Source: Saprospiraceae bacterium (lineage in GTDB: Bacteria > Bacteroidota > Bacteroidia > Chitinophagales > Saprospiraceae). From it: DNA of 64,000 nt. The stretch covers positions 62,001 through 126,000 of the forward strand of contig JADKGF010000002.1 of NCBI GenBank assembly GCA_016717105.1, written 5' to 3'. Both the position numbers and the translations under genes were made by a program. Under the pieces are notes generated by a model. It worked only from the letters and a program-made list of their open reading frames with translations, was not told where the DNA came from and made no database searches. Positions within the stretch are counted from its first letter, which is position 1. Every line of letters begins with the position of its first letter. Of this stretch, positions 55,445-63,735 are shown piece by piece.

Positions 55445-57814
55445 ATGAGCAATATAAACAAAAGTTCAAAAAGTATGAGCTACATTATGAATCCTAAAAA
55501 CTGGTGGGCTCCGTTAACTTTTATTTTGGTAATCAGCTTGCTAGGAGTTGGGATGATCGGAGTTCAGACGTATATCGATGCGCCACCGATGTCAGCTTTT
55601 GTGGATGAAAAAGATAATATGATTTTTGATCAAAAGACAATAGTAAAAGGTCAAGAGGTTTTTCATAAATATGCTTTGATGGAGTACGGTAGTTATTTTG
55701 GTGATGGTGCCCAGCGTGGTCCGGACTTTACTGCTGATGCATTGCACCAAATCTCACAAAGTATGGTCAAGTTTTATTTGGATGAACTCAAGCAGTTAAA
55801 AAGTGAAGGCACTAACCAGTATGATGTCAGTCAAATTGAAGAAAGAGTAAAAGCTGAATTGAAAATAAATCGATATGACAAAGCATCCGACCTTGTAAGG
55901 CTATCACCAGCCCAAGTTTATGCACACGAACAATTGCAAAATCATTATTTGGATGTTTTTATCAATCACAAAGAAAGTAAAGGCTCACTGCCTGCAGATT
56001 ATATTAAATCTCCTCAAGAAGTAAAGGATTTAAGTTCGTTTTTCTATTGGGGCGCATGGGTTTGTGTTACTGAACGACCCGGTGCAACATACAGTTATAC
56101 CCATAATTGGCCTTTCGATCCCAAAGCAGGCAATACGCCTACTTCTCCAGTCATCCTTTGGAGTGTATTAGGTTTGTTGGCTTTTGTGTTGATGTGTGGT
56201 ATCGTTCTGTATTTTATTGGTCAATACAATCAGTTGCCTAATAAGTTTTTTAAACCAGCTACCAAGGATTTATTTTCTGCCGAGAGAGTACGTGATTTTT
56301 CGCCTACTTCCACACAGAAAGCAACATTTAAATTCTTTTTTGTGGCTATCCTTTTGTTTTGTATTCAGGTTTTGAGTGGCTTGATTACAATAAATGACTT
56401 TATCAATTGGCTTGGATATGTGGGCATAGAGATCAATGATAGTTTGCCAGTTACTATTCCTAGGAGTTGGCACCTGATGCTTGCCTTATATTGGATATCT
56501 ACTTGTTGGATAGCGTCATCGATTTTTATTTTACCGATTTTAGCAAAAAAAGAAATCCCAGGTCAAAAGCGATTAATAAATATCCTTTTTGTGTTGTTAT
56601 TTATTTTAGTAGGTGGATCACTGTCAGGAATGGTTTTGGGGCCTTTAGGTTTGATGGGTGATTGGTGGTATTGGTTGGGGCATCAAGGTTGGGAGTTTGT
56701 TGATTTCGGCAAGGGATTTCAGGTTTTATTAATGGTCGTCTTTGTCCTTTGGATGATAATTGTGTACCGAGGTATTAAACCTGCACTGATAAAAAAAGAA
56801 CCTTGGAATCTACCTAACTGGATTTTATACTCAGTCATAGGCATTCCTTTATTGTTTCTATCAGGGTTTGTTGCAAAACCAGAAACCAACTTTGTAATAG
56901 CGGATTTTTGGCGCTGGATGGTAATACATATGTGGGTAGAGGCATTTTTTGAAGTGTTCATCACAGTAATCGTAAGTTACCTAATGGTCTTGATGGGTCT
57001 GGTAAGCAGACAGGCAGCGATCAGAGTAGTTTATTTTGCCACTATCCTGTTTTTAGGAACTGGTTTATTGGGTATTTCGCATAATTTTTATTGGAATGCA
57101 AAACCTGTAGCTACCATGGCGCTAGGTAGTGTGTTTTCAACACTACAGTTTGTTCCACTGATCCTTCTTACTGTGGAAGCATGGCGATTCAAAAACATGC
57201 CAAAAATAGCGGTCGGTGATGTAGAGCACAAAAACCTTGGTAATTTTGGATTTCCTGAAGTATTTTTATTTTTAATTGCGGTCAATTTCTGGAATTTCTT
57301 TGGTGCCGGCGTTTTAGGTATTATTATCAATTTGCCTATTATGAATTATTTTGAACATGGGACTTATCTCACTATAAATCATGCACATGCAGCATTGATG
57401 GGTGTTTATGGCAACATATCTCTGGCTGCCCTTATCTTTGCTTCCAAGCTTATGATCAAAGAACAATATTGGAATAAAAAGATTGTCAACTTCTCATTTT
57501 GGTCCATCAATATAGGTCTGATGCTGATGGTTTTACTGGATTTATTTCCAGCAGGCTCTATTCAATTCAAAGCCGTAGTAGAACAAGGGCTCTGGTACGG
57601 AAGATCCCATGATTTTGTAGATTATGGTATTTTTAATAAGCTTACGTGGATGAGAGGCATTGGTGCCAGTGTATTTTTCTTTGGCGGCGTACTACCATTG
57701 ACTTGGTTTATTGTAGCCAGCGTGAGATCCTTGAAAAAGTCGGTTAATGATGTTTCTCAAATGGACCGATCTGATTCGATGGTTGTTACTCAAGAAGAAG
57801 TCGTAGAAGTTTAA
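55445..57814 (+). CDS. norZ: Quinol-dependent nitric oxide reductase (qNor)
   Basis: 789 residues, single-subunit NO reductase taking electrons from quinol. The N-terminal 220 residues are the cytochrome-c-like extension without a CxxCH, normal for qNor (QEVFHKYALMEYGSYFGDGAQRGPD). The catalytic part has the NorB fold with MVIHMWVEAFFEVF, GISHNFYWNA and YLTINHAHAALMGVYGN carrying the haem and FeB ligands. Full length. It supplements the separate NorCB in the same cluster. Confidence 0.96.
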   Translation: MSNINKSSKSMSYIMNPKNWWAPLTFILVISLLGVGMIGVQTYIDAPPMSAFVDEKDNMIFDQKTIVKGQEVFHKYALMEYGSYFGDGAQRGPDFTADALHQISQSMVKFYLDELKQLKSEGTNQYDVSQIEERVKAELKINRYDKASDLVRLSPAQVYAHEQLQNHYLDVFINHKESKGSLPADYIKSPQEVKDLSSFFYWGAWVCVTERPGATYSYTHNWPFDPKAGNTPTSPVILWSVLGLLAFVLMCGIVLYFIGQYNQLPNKFFKPATKDLFSAERVRDFSPTSTQKATFKFFFVAILLFCIQVLSGLITINDFINWLGYVGIEINDSLPVTIPRSWHLMLALYWISTCWIASSIFILPILAKKEIPGQKRLINILFVLLFILVGGSLSGMVLGPLGLMGDWWYWLGHQGWEFVDFGKGFQVLLMVVFVLWMIIVYRGIKPALIKKEPWNLPNWILYSVIGIPLLFLSGFVAKPETNFVIADFWRWMVIHMWVEAFFEVFITVIVSYLMVLMGLVSRQAAIRVVYFATILFLGTGLLGISHNFYWNAKPVATMALGSVFSTLQFVPLILLTVEAWRFKNMPKIAVGDVEHKNLGNFGFPEVFLFLIAVNFWNFFGAGVLGIIINLPIMNYFEHGTYLTINHAHAALMGVYGNISLAALIFASKLMIKEQYWNKKIVNFSFWSINIGLMLMVLLDLFPAGSIQFKAVVEQGLWYGRSHDFVDYGIFNKLTWMRGIGASVFFFGGVLPLTWFIVASVRSLKKSVNDVSQMDRSDSMVVTQEEVVEV

Positions 57815-57941
57815 ACTCGAACTTACCAATGTGATTAGTTTTATTCATAGATTTTAGATGCAGAATACAGGAAATTACTATACATATTTTCGCGAATTTA
57901 ACAGCATTTTTTGTAGCTTAAAATCTATTGAATAAGTGACC

Positions 57942-57975
57942 AAATGCCATTGTACATGTTACGATGGCATTTTTT
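57942..57975 (+). terminator. Intrinsic terminator of the qNor gene
   Basis: A 13-pair stem (one wobble) starting AAATGCCATTGTA with a 5-base loop, followed by TTTTTA. It ends 1 base before the convergent rrf2 stop. Confidence 0.85.
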
Positions 57976-58405
57976 ATATCCTCAAAAAAGTATCCCCATC
58001 GCTGAATTCTTTTAATAAATCACTAATACTGGTATTAGAAAAAATATGAAGCAATTTTTCCTTAACAGGCTTATATTGGTGATGAAATGGGCAAGGCTGT
58101 ACATCCGAACATTCATTGAGCCCCAGACTACATCTGTCAAGAAAATCGCCGTCAAAAGCTTTTACAATTTTGATCAATTTAATCTCATCCATTTGAGTCT
58201 TGTCCATTTCAAATCCTCCACCTGGCCCTTTTATTGATTTTATTATCTCACATTTTACTAATTTTTGTAATATTTTGGATGTAAATGCTTCCGGTGATTC
58301 TATTTTCTTGACTACATCCACCAAACTCACGCGATTGCCGATTTGAGTTTGTGATGCAATATAGATGGATGCACGGATACCATACTCACAAGCTTTAGAA
58401 AACAT
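57974..58405 (-). CDS. Rrf2-family regulator, NsrR-like
   Basis: 143 residues. Winged helix at the N-terminus (YGIRASIYIASQ, then VSLVDVVKKIESPEAFTSKILQKL, wing KGPGGGFEM). Cys92, Cys99 and Cys105 (DRCSLGLNECSDVQPC) are spaced as in iron-sulfur-binding Rrf2 proteins such as NsrR, which sense NO. Located just after the NO reductase genes and convergent with them, it is the natural candidate for their NO-responsive control. Confidence 0.88.
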   Translation of the reverse strand: MFSKACEYGIRASIYIASQTQIGNRVSLVDVVKKIESPEAFTSKILQKLVKCEIIKSIKGPGGGFEMDKTQMDEIKLIKIVKAFDGDFLDRCSLGLNECSDVQPCPFHHQYKPVKEKLLHIFSNTSISDLLKEFSDGDTFLRI

Positions 58406-58432
58406 ACGCTACTATTTCTGTTATTTCGACGG

Positions 58433-58440
58433 TAAAAGTA
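58433..58440 (-). promoter_or_regulatory. rrf2 -7-like element TACTTTTA
   Basis: One base from TAnnTTTG, with TTTG ending at 58460 exactly 19 bases upstream on the minus strand, the standard -33/-7 spacing. 28 bases before the rrf2 start codon. Confidence 0.55.
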
Positions 58441-58448
58441 ACCAAAGA

Positions 58449-58462
58449 TTGACATAAGTCAA
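58449..58462. promoter_or_regulatory. Perfect Fnr/Dnr-like box TTGACATAAGTCAA
   Basis: TTGAC-N4-GTCAA is a perfect dyad of the Crp/Fnr type. It overlaps the -33 element of the rrf2 promoter, so bound regulator would block rather than activate it. Its right half is part of the IS target duplication. Confidence 0.65.
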
Positions 58463-58465
58463 AAT

Positions 58466-58482
58466 CTATGTACATGACAAAA
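58466..58482 (+). repeat. Left terminal inverted repeat
   Basis: CTATGTACATGACAAAA, perfect match to the complement of the right end at 59351-59367. Confidence 0.9.
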
Positions 58483-58514
58483 AAACAAGTAGCCAATGAT
58501 AAACGTTTGATTAT

Positions 58515-59346
58515 GTGATAAATAAACCAAAACATCATGGCTACTCAGGTAAGTTAAGAACTTCCGGAGAACTGATGAAGAACCTGCACATTAACAAAAC
58601 CAAGGATAGATCTTTAGGATTATTTATTCTTGCCATTGTACAAGTTACCAGTGTAAACCTCGCCAAGATAGCCTTGGCGATGGATACGAAAAGTAAAACG
58701 GAAGCAATTACCGACGATTGCAGCGATTTATTAAAGAGATAACTGGACCAACACATCTCTGATACAGATGATTTTAAAGTGGTTAAAACTGGACGACGGC
58801 CATATACCTTCTGAAGGTGGGGTTTGGGAGAATTATATCCTGTGATATCAGTTTCGGATAGTGTTCCTTGGGTTGGTCGTTGGGTGTAGTGTCGAGGGTT
58901 GATTTGCGGTAGGTGGGTTAAGTATATCATTGGCGCGGGTTTGGCGGTGTCTGTTGGTATACTATTTGCGATGGAAACCTTCGTCTTCGAGAATCAAAGT
59001 GTACCTGAAGTAAGATATCCGAAGCATAGTAAATCAAACTCCAGAAGGATATATATAGTTTGGAGTTTATGTTAGTGGATTTAGGTTTTGATAGGCACCT
59101 GATCATTTGCGGATGTGCAGTAGTTGGGGGAGTTATGATCGATGGTTTTCATGGAGGACACTGATTCAGTAGACTCTGATTGGATTGATCGCATTAAGCT
59201 ATTCATGGATGCTGACAGTTGATGATTAAGAAAAAAATCTAAAATTTTCTCTGCAAGCGCTGGAGGCTCAAGTGTTTTTCAAGCAGGACTCGAATTCATA
59301 ATGAGGCTCTATATACCAATAATAGTAGAGATTTTGCACGAGCCAT
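58515..59346 (+). pseudogene. IS4-type transposase remnant
   Basis: Family segments can be read in changing frames: INKTKDRSLGLFILAIVQVTSVNLAKIALAMDT near 58590, RRLQRFIKEITGPTHL near 58710, MEDTDSVDSDWIDRIKLFMDADS near 59150 (the region of the last catalytic Glu) and SSVFQAGLEFIMRLYI near 59260. Several stops and frame changes separate them. The longest single frame, 58515-58742, covers only the N-terminal part. No functional enzyme. Confidence 0.75.
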
Positions 59347-59350
59347 CAAA

Positions 59351-59367
59351 TTTTGTCATGTACATAG
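59351..59367 (-). repeat. Right terminal inverted repeat
   Basis: TTTTGTCATGTACATAG, complement of the left end. Confidence 0.9.
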
Positions 59368-59505
59368 AGTCAAAATTATATAAATTATCAGCTGATAAGT
59401 AATATATTTTACAGACATTAATACTGAATATATAACAATATTCAATATTTAATATGAAATACCCAATTTTATATAAAAATTAAATTCTGTAGATAATAAA
59501 ATGAA

Positions 59506-60219
59506 TCATCGTTCGATTATCTGTATTTTGTCATTGGACAATGTGCTCAATTCGATGTCATAAGCCGAAATTCCCGGATTTCCTATGGTTTGAACAGCAC
59601 ATCTGAAATGTTGCAAATAGTAAGCACCAGTATATCCAATTGAAGAAAGAATGTTGACCATATTTCTTATGTCATATGCGCGCAATAATGCTGAGTGGAC
59701 TGTAGTTCGTACTTCATAATGAATATCAGATTTTAACATGATACGCATACAAGCAATAAATTCATCATAATAATCTGCATCCGTGATAGCCGAAACCTTA
59801 TGTTTTGTCGCCTTAAAGTCTAATGCAACATAATCAATCAAGCGTTCTTTGATTAAATCTTGTAGGATATCTGGTCTGCTGCCATTTGTATCTATTTTTA
59901 CTAAGAATCCCATAGATTTTATAGCAGCAATGATGTCTTTTACACCGTCATATAACAGGCATTCGCCACCACTAAGTACGATGGCATCGATAAATCCCTT
60001 GCGCGACGCCAAAAATGCTTTTATATCATCAAATGTATATTTGCCTTTTCCGGTTACAATCTCTGGATTATAACAATAAGTACAACGCATATTACACCCT
60101 GCAAACCATAAAATGATTGCTGTTTTATCAGGATAATCTAGAAGCGTAAATGGCGTTAAATTATAGATTAATTTCTTTTGCAAACTTTTCTTGAAAATAT
60201 GCTCTTTGTTGGTGTTCAC
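59506..60219 (-). CDS. nrdG: Anaerobic ribonucleotide reductase activating enzyme
   Basis: Radical SAM enzyme that makes the glycyl radical on NrdD. 237 residues. LTPFTLLDYPDKTAIILWFAGCNMRCTYCYNPEIV holds the Cys-x3-Cys-x2-Cys cluster site; the SAM-binding GGECLL follows. It begins inside the end of the NrdD tail frame (59-base overlap from ATG at 60219); a TTG nearer LIYNLTPF is an alternative start. Operon with nrdD. Confidence 0.93.
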   Translation of the reverse strand: MNTNKEHIFKKSLQKKLIYNLTPFTLLDYPDKTAIILWFAGCNMRCTYCYNPEIVTGKGKYTFDDIKAFLASRKGFIDAIVLSGGECLLYDGVKDIIAAIKSMGFLVKIDTNGSRPDILQDLIKERLIDYVALDFKATKHKVSAITDADYYDEFIACMRIMLKSDIHYEVRTTVHSALLRAYDIRNMVNILSSIGYTGAYYLQHFRCAVQTIGNPGISAYDIELSTLSNDKIQIIER

Positions 60220-60343
60220 CTTTTTTACCTTTATTGAAACTTTCTACGGGCCGATGATATCCCATCACACGCGTGTAAACAAGACATTTTGTTCTTTTTT
60301 CTATGTTTGATTCCAAAACTGTTTTAAATTGAACTGTATTCAT
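60161..60343 (-). CDS. nrdD: NrdD C-terminal glycyl radical segment, separate frame
   Basis: 60 residues. Carries KCLVYTRVMGYHRPVESFN, the glycyl-radical loop (RVxGY) that normally ends class III NrdD. The main nrdD frame stops before reaching it. Removing one T from a TTT (plus-strand AAA at 60326-60328) fuses them as ...NEYSSIKTVLESNIEKRTKC... without loss. So either one gene with an error or frameshift, or a true split enzyme with the radical site on a small subunit. Confidence 0.7.
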   Translation of the reverse strand: MNTVQFKTVLESNIEKRTKCLVYTRVMGYHRPVESFNKGKKGEHQQRAYFQEKFAKEINL

Positions 60344-62357
60344 TGGTTTGTTTTGCTAATTGTGTTAATAATAAATGATCACATTTTGGACAGTATTCAT
60401 GTTCTCCACTCAGATACCCATGTATGGGACAAATACTAAAAATTGGTGTGACAGTAATGTATGGTAATCGAAAATTTGTGATGACTTTTTTGATAAAATT
60501 TCTGCATGATTCAGGAGTTTGGAGTTTTTCGTTCATGTATAAATGCAGTACAGTACCTCCAGTATATTTGCATTGAAGGTTATCTTGGAGCAAAAGAGCT
60601 TCGAATGGATCTTCAGTGTAATCAACTGGCAATTGTGAACTGTTGGTATAATATATATTTTCTCCTTGACCAGCTTGTAAGATATCAGGAAACCGTTTGA
60701 TATCCTCTTTGGCAAAACGATAAGTAGTACCTTCAGCCGGTGACGCTTCCAGGTTATATAGATTACCGGTTTCTTCTTGATATATTTTCAATTTTTGTCG
60801 AATCACATCAAGGATTTCTTCTGCAAAAGAGAGACCTTGATTGCAACTAATATCATATTTATTTTGTGTAAAATTTAATAGCATTTCATTCATACCATTC
60901 ACACCTATCGTTGAGAAGTGATTTTTAAATCCAGGCAAATACCGTTGTGTATAAGGAAAAAGCCCATTATCAAACATCTCTTGTATGAATACTCTTTTCT
61001 TTTCAAGAGAAGATTTAGCAAGGTCTAATAGTCTGTGCAGGTGCTCATAAAATTTTACTTTGTTACCAGCATACAAGTAGCCCAATCTGGCCATATTGAT
61101 TGTAACTACACCAATGCTACCAGTCATTTCTGCACTTCCGAAAAGCCCGTTTCCACGTTTTAACAACTCTCGCAAATCAAGTTGCAACCTGCAACACATG
61201 CTGCGTACGGCATTAGGTTTATAAGCTTGTGGGTTTTCAATGGTTCGACCATCTTCATCTTTTATATACTGACTTCCTACAAAATTTTGAAAATATGATG
61301 ATCCTATCTTAGCTGTATTTTCGAAAAGAAGATCAGTATTCTCACCATACCAATCAAAATCTTCCGTGATATTTACGGTCGGAATCGGAAACGTAAATGG
61401 TTGACCACAAGCATCGCCTTCAGTCATCACTTGATAAAATGCTTTGTTGATAGTATTCATCTCTAGTTGGAAGTGCTTGAAGCATAGTTCTGTTGGGCTT
61501 GAAATACCTCGAGCTTGTATTCTTTTCAGCAATGCTTCATCCGTCATGTTTTCGAACAAATGTCTATCATTCCTCGATGGAAACTGGTCTTTCAAATCTT
61601 CTGGTACCGTCCAATCCAAGGTAATATTTGTAAATGGTGATTGGCCCCATCTGGCAGGTACATTAAGATTATACACAAAACTCCTGATGGATTTTAATAC
61701 CTCATTGTACGAAAGATCATCTTTGAACAGGTATGGCGCTAAGTAAGTGTCAAAAGAACTAAATGCTTGAGCACCAGCCCATTCGCTTTGCAATATACCT
61801 AAAAAATTTGCCATTTGTCCCAGTGCTTCTCTAAAGTGGTTGGGTGGCCTGCTTTCGACTCTACCTCGTACTCCATTGAAGCCTTCATTGAGCAATACTC
61901 TAAGGCTCCATCCAGCACAATAGCCAGTCAGACAGTCCAGATCGTGGATATGAATATCGCCATTTCTATGGGCATATCCTTCTTCGGCCGAATATATCTT
62001 ATCCAACCAAAAATTTGCAATGATTTTGCCTGAAATATTATTGACCAATCCTGCATTAGAATACGAAGTGTTTGCATTGGCATGAATTCTCCAATCCGTT
62101 TTATGAATATATTCTTCTACAGCTTGTGTGCTGTCAATATTAAAGTACTGGTAGTCAAATAAGGTCTTCTCGATTATATCTTGAATTTCTTCAACAGAAA
62201 TGGAAGTAGAATTGCCTATGGCAAAAATGACCTTTTTATAAATATTTTGATCATACTCAAGTGAAACACTGTTAAAGGCTTTTATGATTGCATCTTCTAT
62301 TTTATACGGCGCAAATAACTTGTAAACACCGTTTCTTTTTATGACAAACTGCTCCAT
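60324..62357 (-). CDS. nrdD: Anaerobic (class III) ribonucleoside-triphosphate reductase, large part
   Basis: Makes deoxynucleotides without oxygen. 677 residues from the Met at 62357 (MEQFVIKRNGVYKLFAPYK); the frame extends upstream to 62468 but that part is not family-like. N-terminal ATP cone (about 1-90), then the catalytic barrel with NGDIHIHDLDCLTGYC and MTGSIGVVTINMARLGYL. The zinc motif CPIHGYLSGEHEYCPKC is at the end. The radical Gly is missing from this frame and lies in the overlapping 60161-60343 frame. Confidence 0.93.
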   Translation of the reverse strand: MEQFVIKRNGVYKLFAPYKIEDAIIKAFNSVSLEYDQNIYKKVIFAIGNSTSISVEEIQDIIEKTLFDYQYFNIDSTQAVEEYIHKTDWRIHANANTSYSNAGLVNNISGKIIANFWLDKIYSAEEGYAHRNGDIHIHDLDCLTGYCAGWSLRVLLNEGFNGVRGRVESRPPNHFREALGQMANFLGILQSEWAGAQAFSSFDTYLAPYLFKDDLSYNEVLKSIRSFVYNLNVPARWGQSPFTNITLDWTVPEDLKDQFPSRNDRHLFENMTDEALLKRIQARGISSPTELCFKHFQLEMNTINKAFYQVMTEGDACGQPFTFPIPTVNITEDFDWYGENTDLLFENTAKIGSSYFQNFVGSQYIKDEDGRTIENPQAYKPNAVRSMCCRLQLDLRELLKRGNGLFGSAEMTGSIGVVTINMARLGYLYAGNKVKFYEHLHRLLDLAKSSLEKKRVFIQEMFDNGLFPYTQRYLPGFKNHFSTIGVNGMNEMLLNFTQNKYDISCNQGLSFAEEILDVIRQKLKIYQEETGNLYNLEASPAEGTTYRFAKEDIKRFPDILQAGQGENIYYTNSSQLPVDYTEDPFEALLLQDNLQCKYTGGTVLHLYMNEKLQTPESCRNFIKKVITNFRLPYITVTPIFSICPIHGYLSGEHEYCPKCDHLLLTQLAKQTNEYSSI

Positions 62358-62494
62358 TAGTTTTTTATTTTGTTTAAGATTACAATAAATATGCTGTGAA
62401 TTTTGATGGTTAATATGTTTAAGAAGAAATGTGTATTTATAATCATTTTGAATGAAATTATGAATCAAAACAACAATACATTTCGATCATCCAA

Positions 62495-63034
62495 CTAAAA
62501 CCCAAGCCCGATATGTACACCACCAAGCTGTGTATATCCGGTACCTTTTTCAGGTCCAAATCTACCTGGTGCGACAATCTCTACAAAAAATGCTGTGCCA
62601 CTACGAAGTTTGAATGCCTTGTTGACTAGTGGAGTAAATCCAAACTGACCTTCACCAATTTCAAAAGCAGCCCTAAGTCCTAATGTCCACCCATTTTTCA
62701 TAGGTAGCAAGATACCTGGATGGTACAATAAGTGTATTTTGTAGGGAAGATTGGAATATAGGTAGGGATTTATGAATGGTACGAGTTCTAAATCAAATTT
62801 TATTTTACCTGAAGTATTGAACGTGATGCCAAATGGAAACCCGACAGAATATGCACTTGTTCTGTCGAAAAAGGTGGTTTCACCTTGATTGTGTGAAAAC
62901 AAAATCTGAACGACGCCTACATGGTATCCAGCAATTTTATTATAATTTATTATTTCGGATTTTATGGTGTCTTGAGATTTTATGGCCACAAAAGAAAAAA
63001 TTAATAAGGCTGAGAGTCCAAGTCGGAGTTCCAT
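62495..63034 (-). CDS. Outer-membrane beta-barrel-like protein
   Basis: 179 residues with a signal peptide (cleavage near KSQ-DT) and alternating beta strands; the last residues HIGLGF end in Phe, as outer-membrane barrels do. Family unknown. Its promoter region shares a regulator box with the tiny lipoprotein of the nor cluster, which links it to nitrogen-oxide or low-oxygen conditions by inference. Confidence 0.65.
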   Translation of the reverse strand: MELRLGLSALLIFSFVAIKSQDTIKSEIINYNKIAGYHVGVVQILFSHNQGETTFFDRTSAYSVGFPFGITFNTSGKIKFDLELVPFINPYLYSNLPYKIHLLYHPGILLPMKNGWTLGLRAAFEIGEGQFGFTPLVNKAFKLRSGTAFFVEIVAPGRFGPEKGTGYTQLGGVHIGLGF

Positions 63035-63100
63035 ATTATATGAGTTAAAATTGTTTTAATAAATAAATTTCAGTTGCAAATATATAACACAAATAAATAA

Positions 63101-63116
63101 TGGACAAAAATATCCA
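63101..63116 (-). promoter_or_regulatory. Shared box, second copy
   Basis: On the minus strand TGGATATTTTTGTCCA, one base different from the copy at 55024-55039, with identical flanks (ATAG before, TTAT after). It lies 67 bases before the outer-membrane protein gene; TATATTTG, an exact -7 element, follows at 63076-63083 on the same strand. Confidence 0.6.
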
Positions 63117-63241
63117 CTATAATTTTAAAACAATTTACAACTCTTTGATACATCTACAGTACATATTGTCTAGTTATAAATTCGACTAAGAATATTGATT
63201 ACAAAAAACACAATTTCGAAATTGACATTCATAAAATAGAA

Positions 63242-63712
63242 TTATGATATTTGGCTCCAAAGATTCGTATTCTCCCAGATAGCATATGCATTTGGTGTTT
63301 CGTCCAATCTAATACTGTACAGTTGCACATCTTTCGTGAATTTGTCTATCAGTAAATCGACAAAATGTAAGATCAGGTTTTCGCACGTAGGTTGAAATGG
63401 CAAAATGACTATCTTCTCAAAATTTTCTAAAAATGCGTTATGATCTGTATAAGCTGCATCGCCATTAAGTACCAATGCATGGTCGAATATTTCCAATATA
63501 TGTTTAGTTACGATAGATTTTAAGTCGCCAAAATCCATAACCATTCCATCTATTGGATTACCAGGATCATTCAATGGTGTACCTTCCAGCATCACTTCGA
63601 GATGGTATGTATGACCATGGATGTTTTTACATTGGCCCTGATAACCATATAGGGCGTGGGCCATATCAAAAGTAAACTTCCTACAAATTCTTATTTTTCG
63701 TTGTGTCAGCAT
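63242..63712 (-). CDS. queD: 6-carboxytetrahydropterin synthase (QueD-like)
   Basis: Converts 7,8-dihydroneopterin triphosphate to 6-carboxytetrahydropterin on the route to queuosine. 156 residues. Zinc histidines in FDMAHALYG and NIHGHTYHLEV; catalytic Cys in QGQCKNIHGH; the C-terminal SIRLDETPNAYAIW contains the conserved Glu. 23 bases downstream of the next gene. Confidence 0.92.
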   Translation of the reverse strand: MLTQRKIRICRKFTFDMAHALYGYQGQCKNIHGHTYHLEVMLEGTPLNDPGNPIDGMVMDFGDLKSIVTKHILEIFDHALVLNGDAAYTDHNAFLENFEKIVILPFQPTCENLILHFVDLLIDKFTKDVQLYSIRLDETPNAYAIWENTNLWSQIS

Positions 63713-63735
63713 GAAATTGAGCTTAACAATAATGG

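Larger units (their letters stand above)
58457..59376 (+). mobile_element. Decayed IS4-family element with intact ends
   Basis: Element body 58466-59367 (902 bases). Terminal inverted repeats CTATGTACATGACAAAA (58466-58482) and its exact complement (59351-59367), 17 of 17 bases. The flanks carry a 9-base direct duplication AGTCAAAAT (58457-58465 and 59368-59376), proving insertion. Inside is a shattered transposase. Shorter than typical autonomous IS4 elements. Confidence 0.88.

Noticed and set aside
58541..58930. 129-codon minus-strand ORF within the IS remnant
   Set aside because: Antisense to recognisable transposase fragments; chance frame.
62341..62470. Possible Fnr site and upstream start for nrdD
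   Set aside because: Half-sites match poorly (TTAAC/ATCAA); the extra 37 codons are not NrdD-like.
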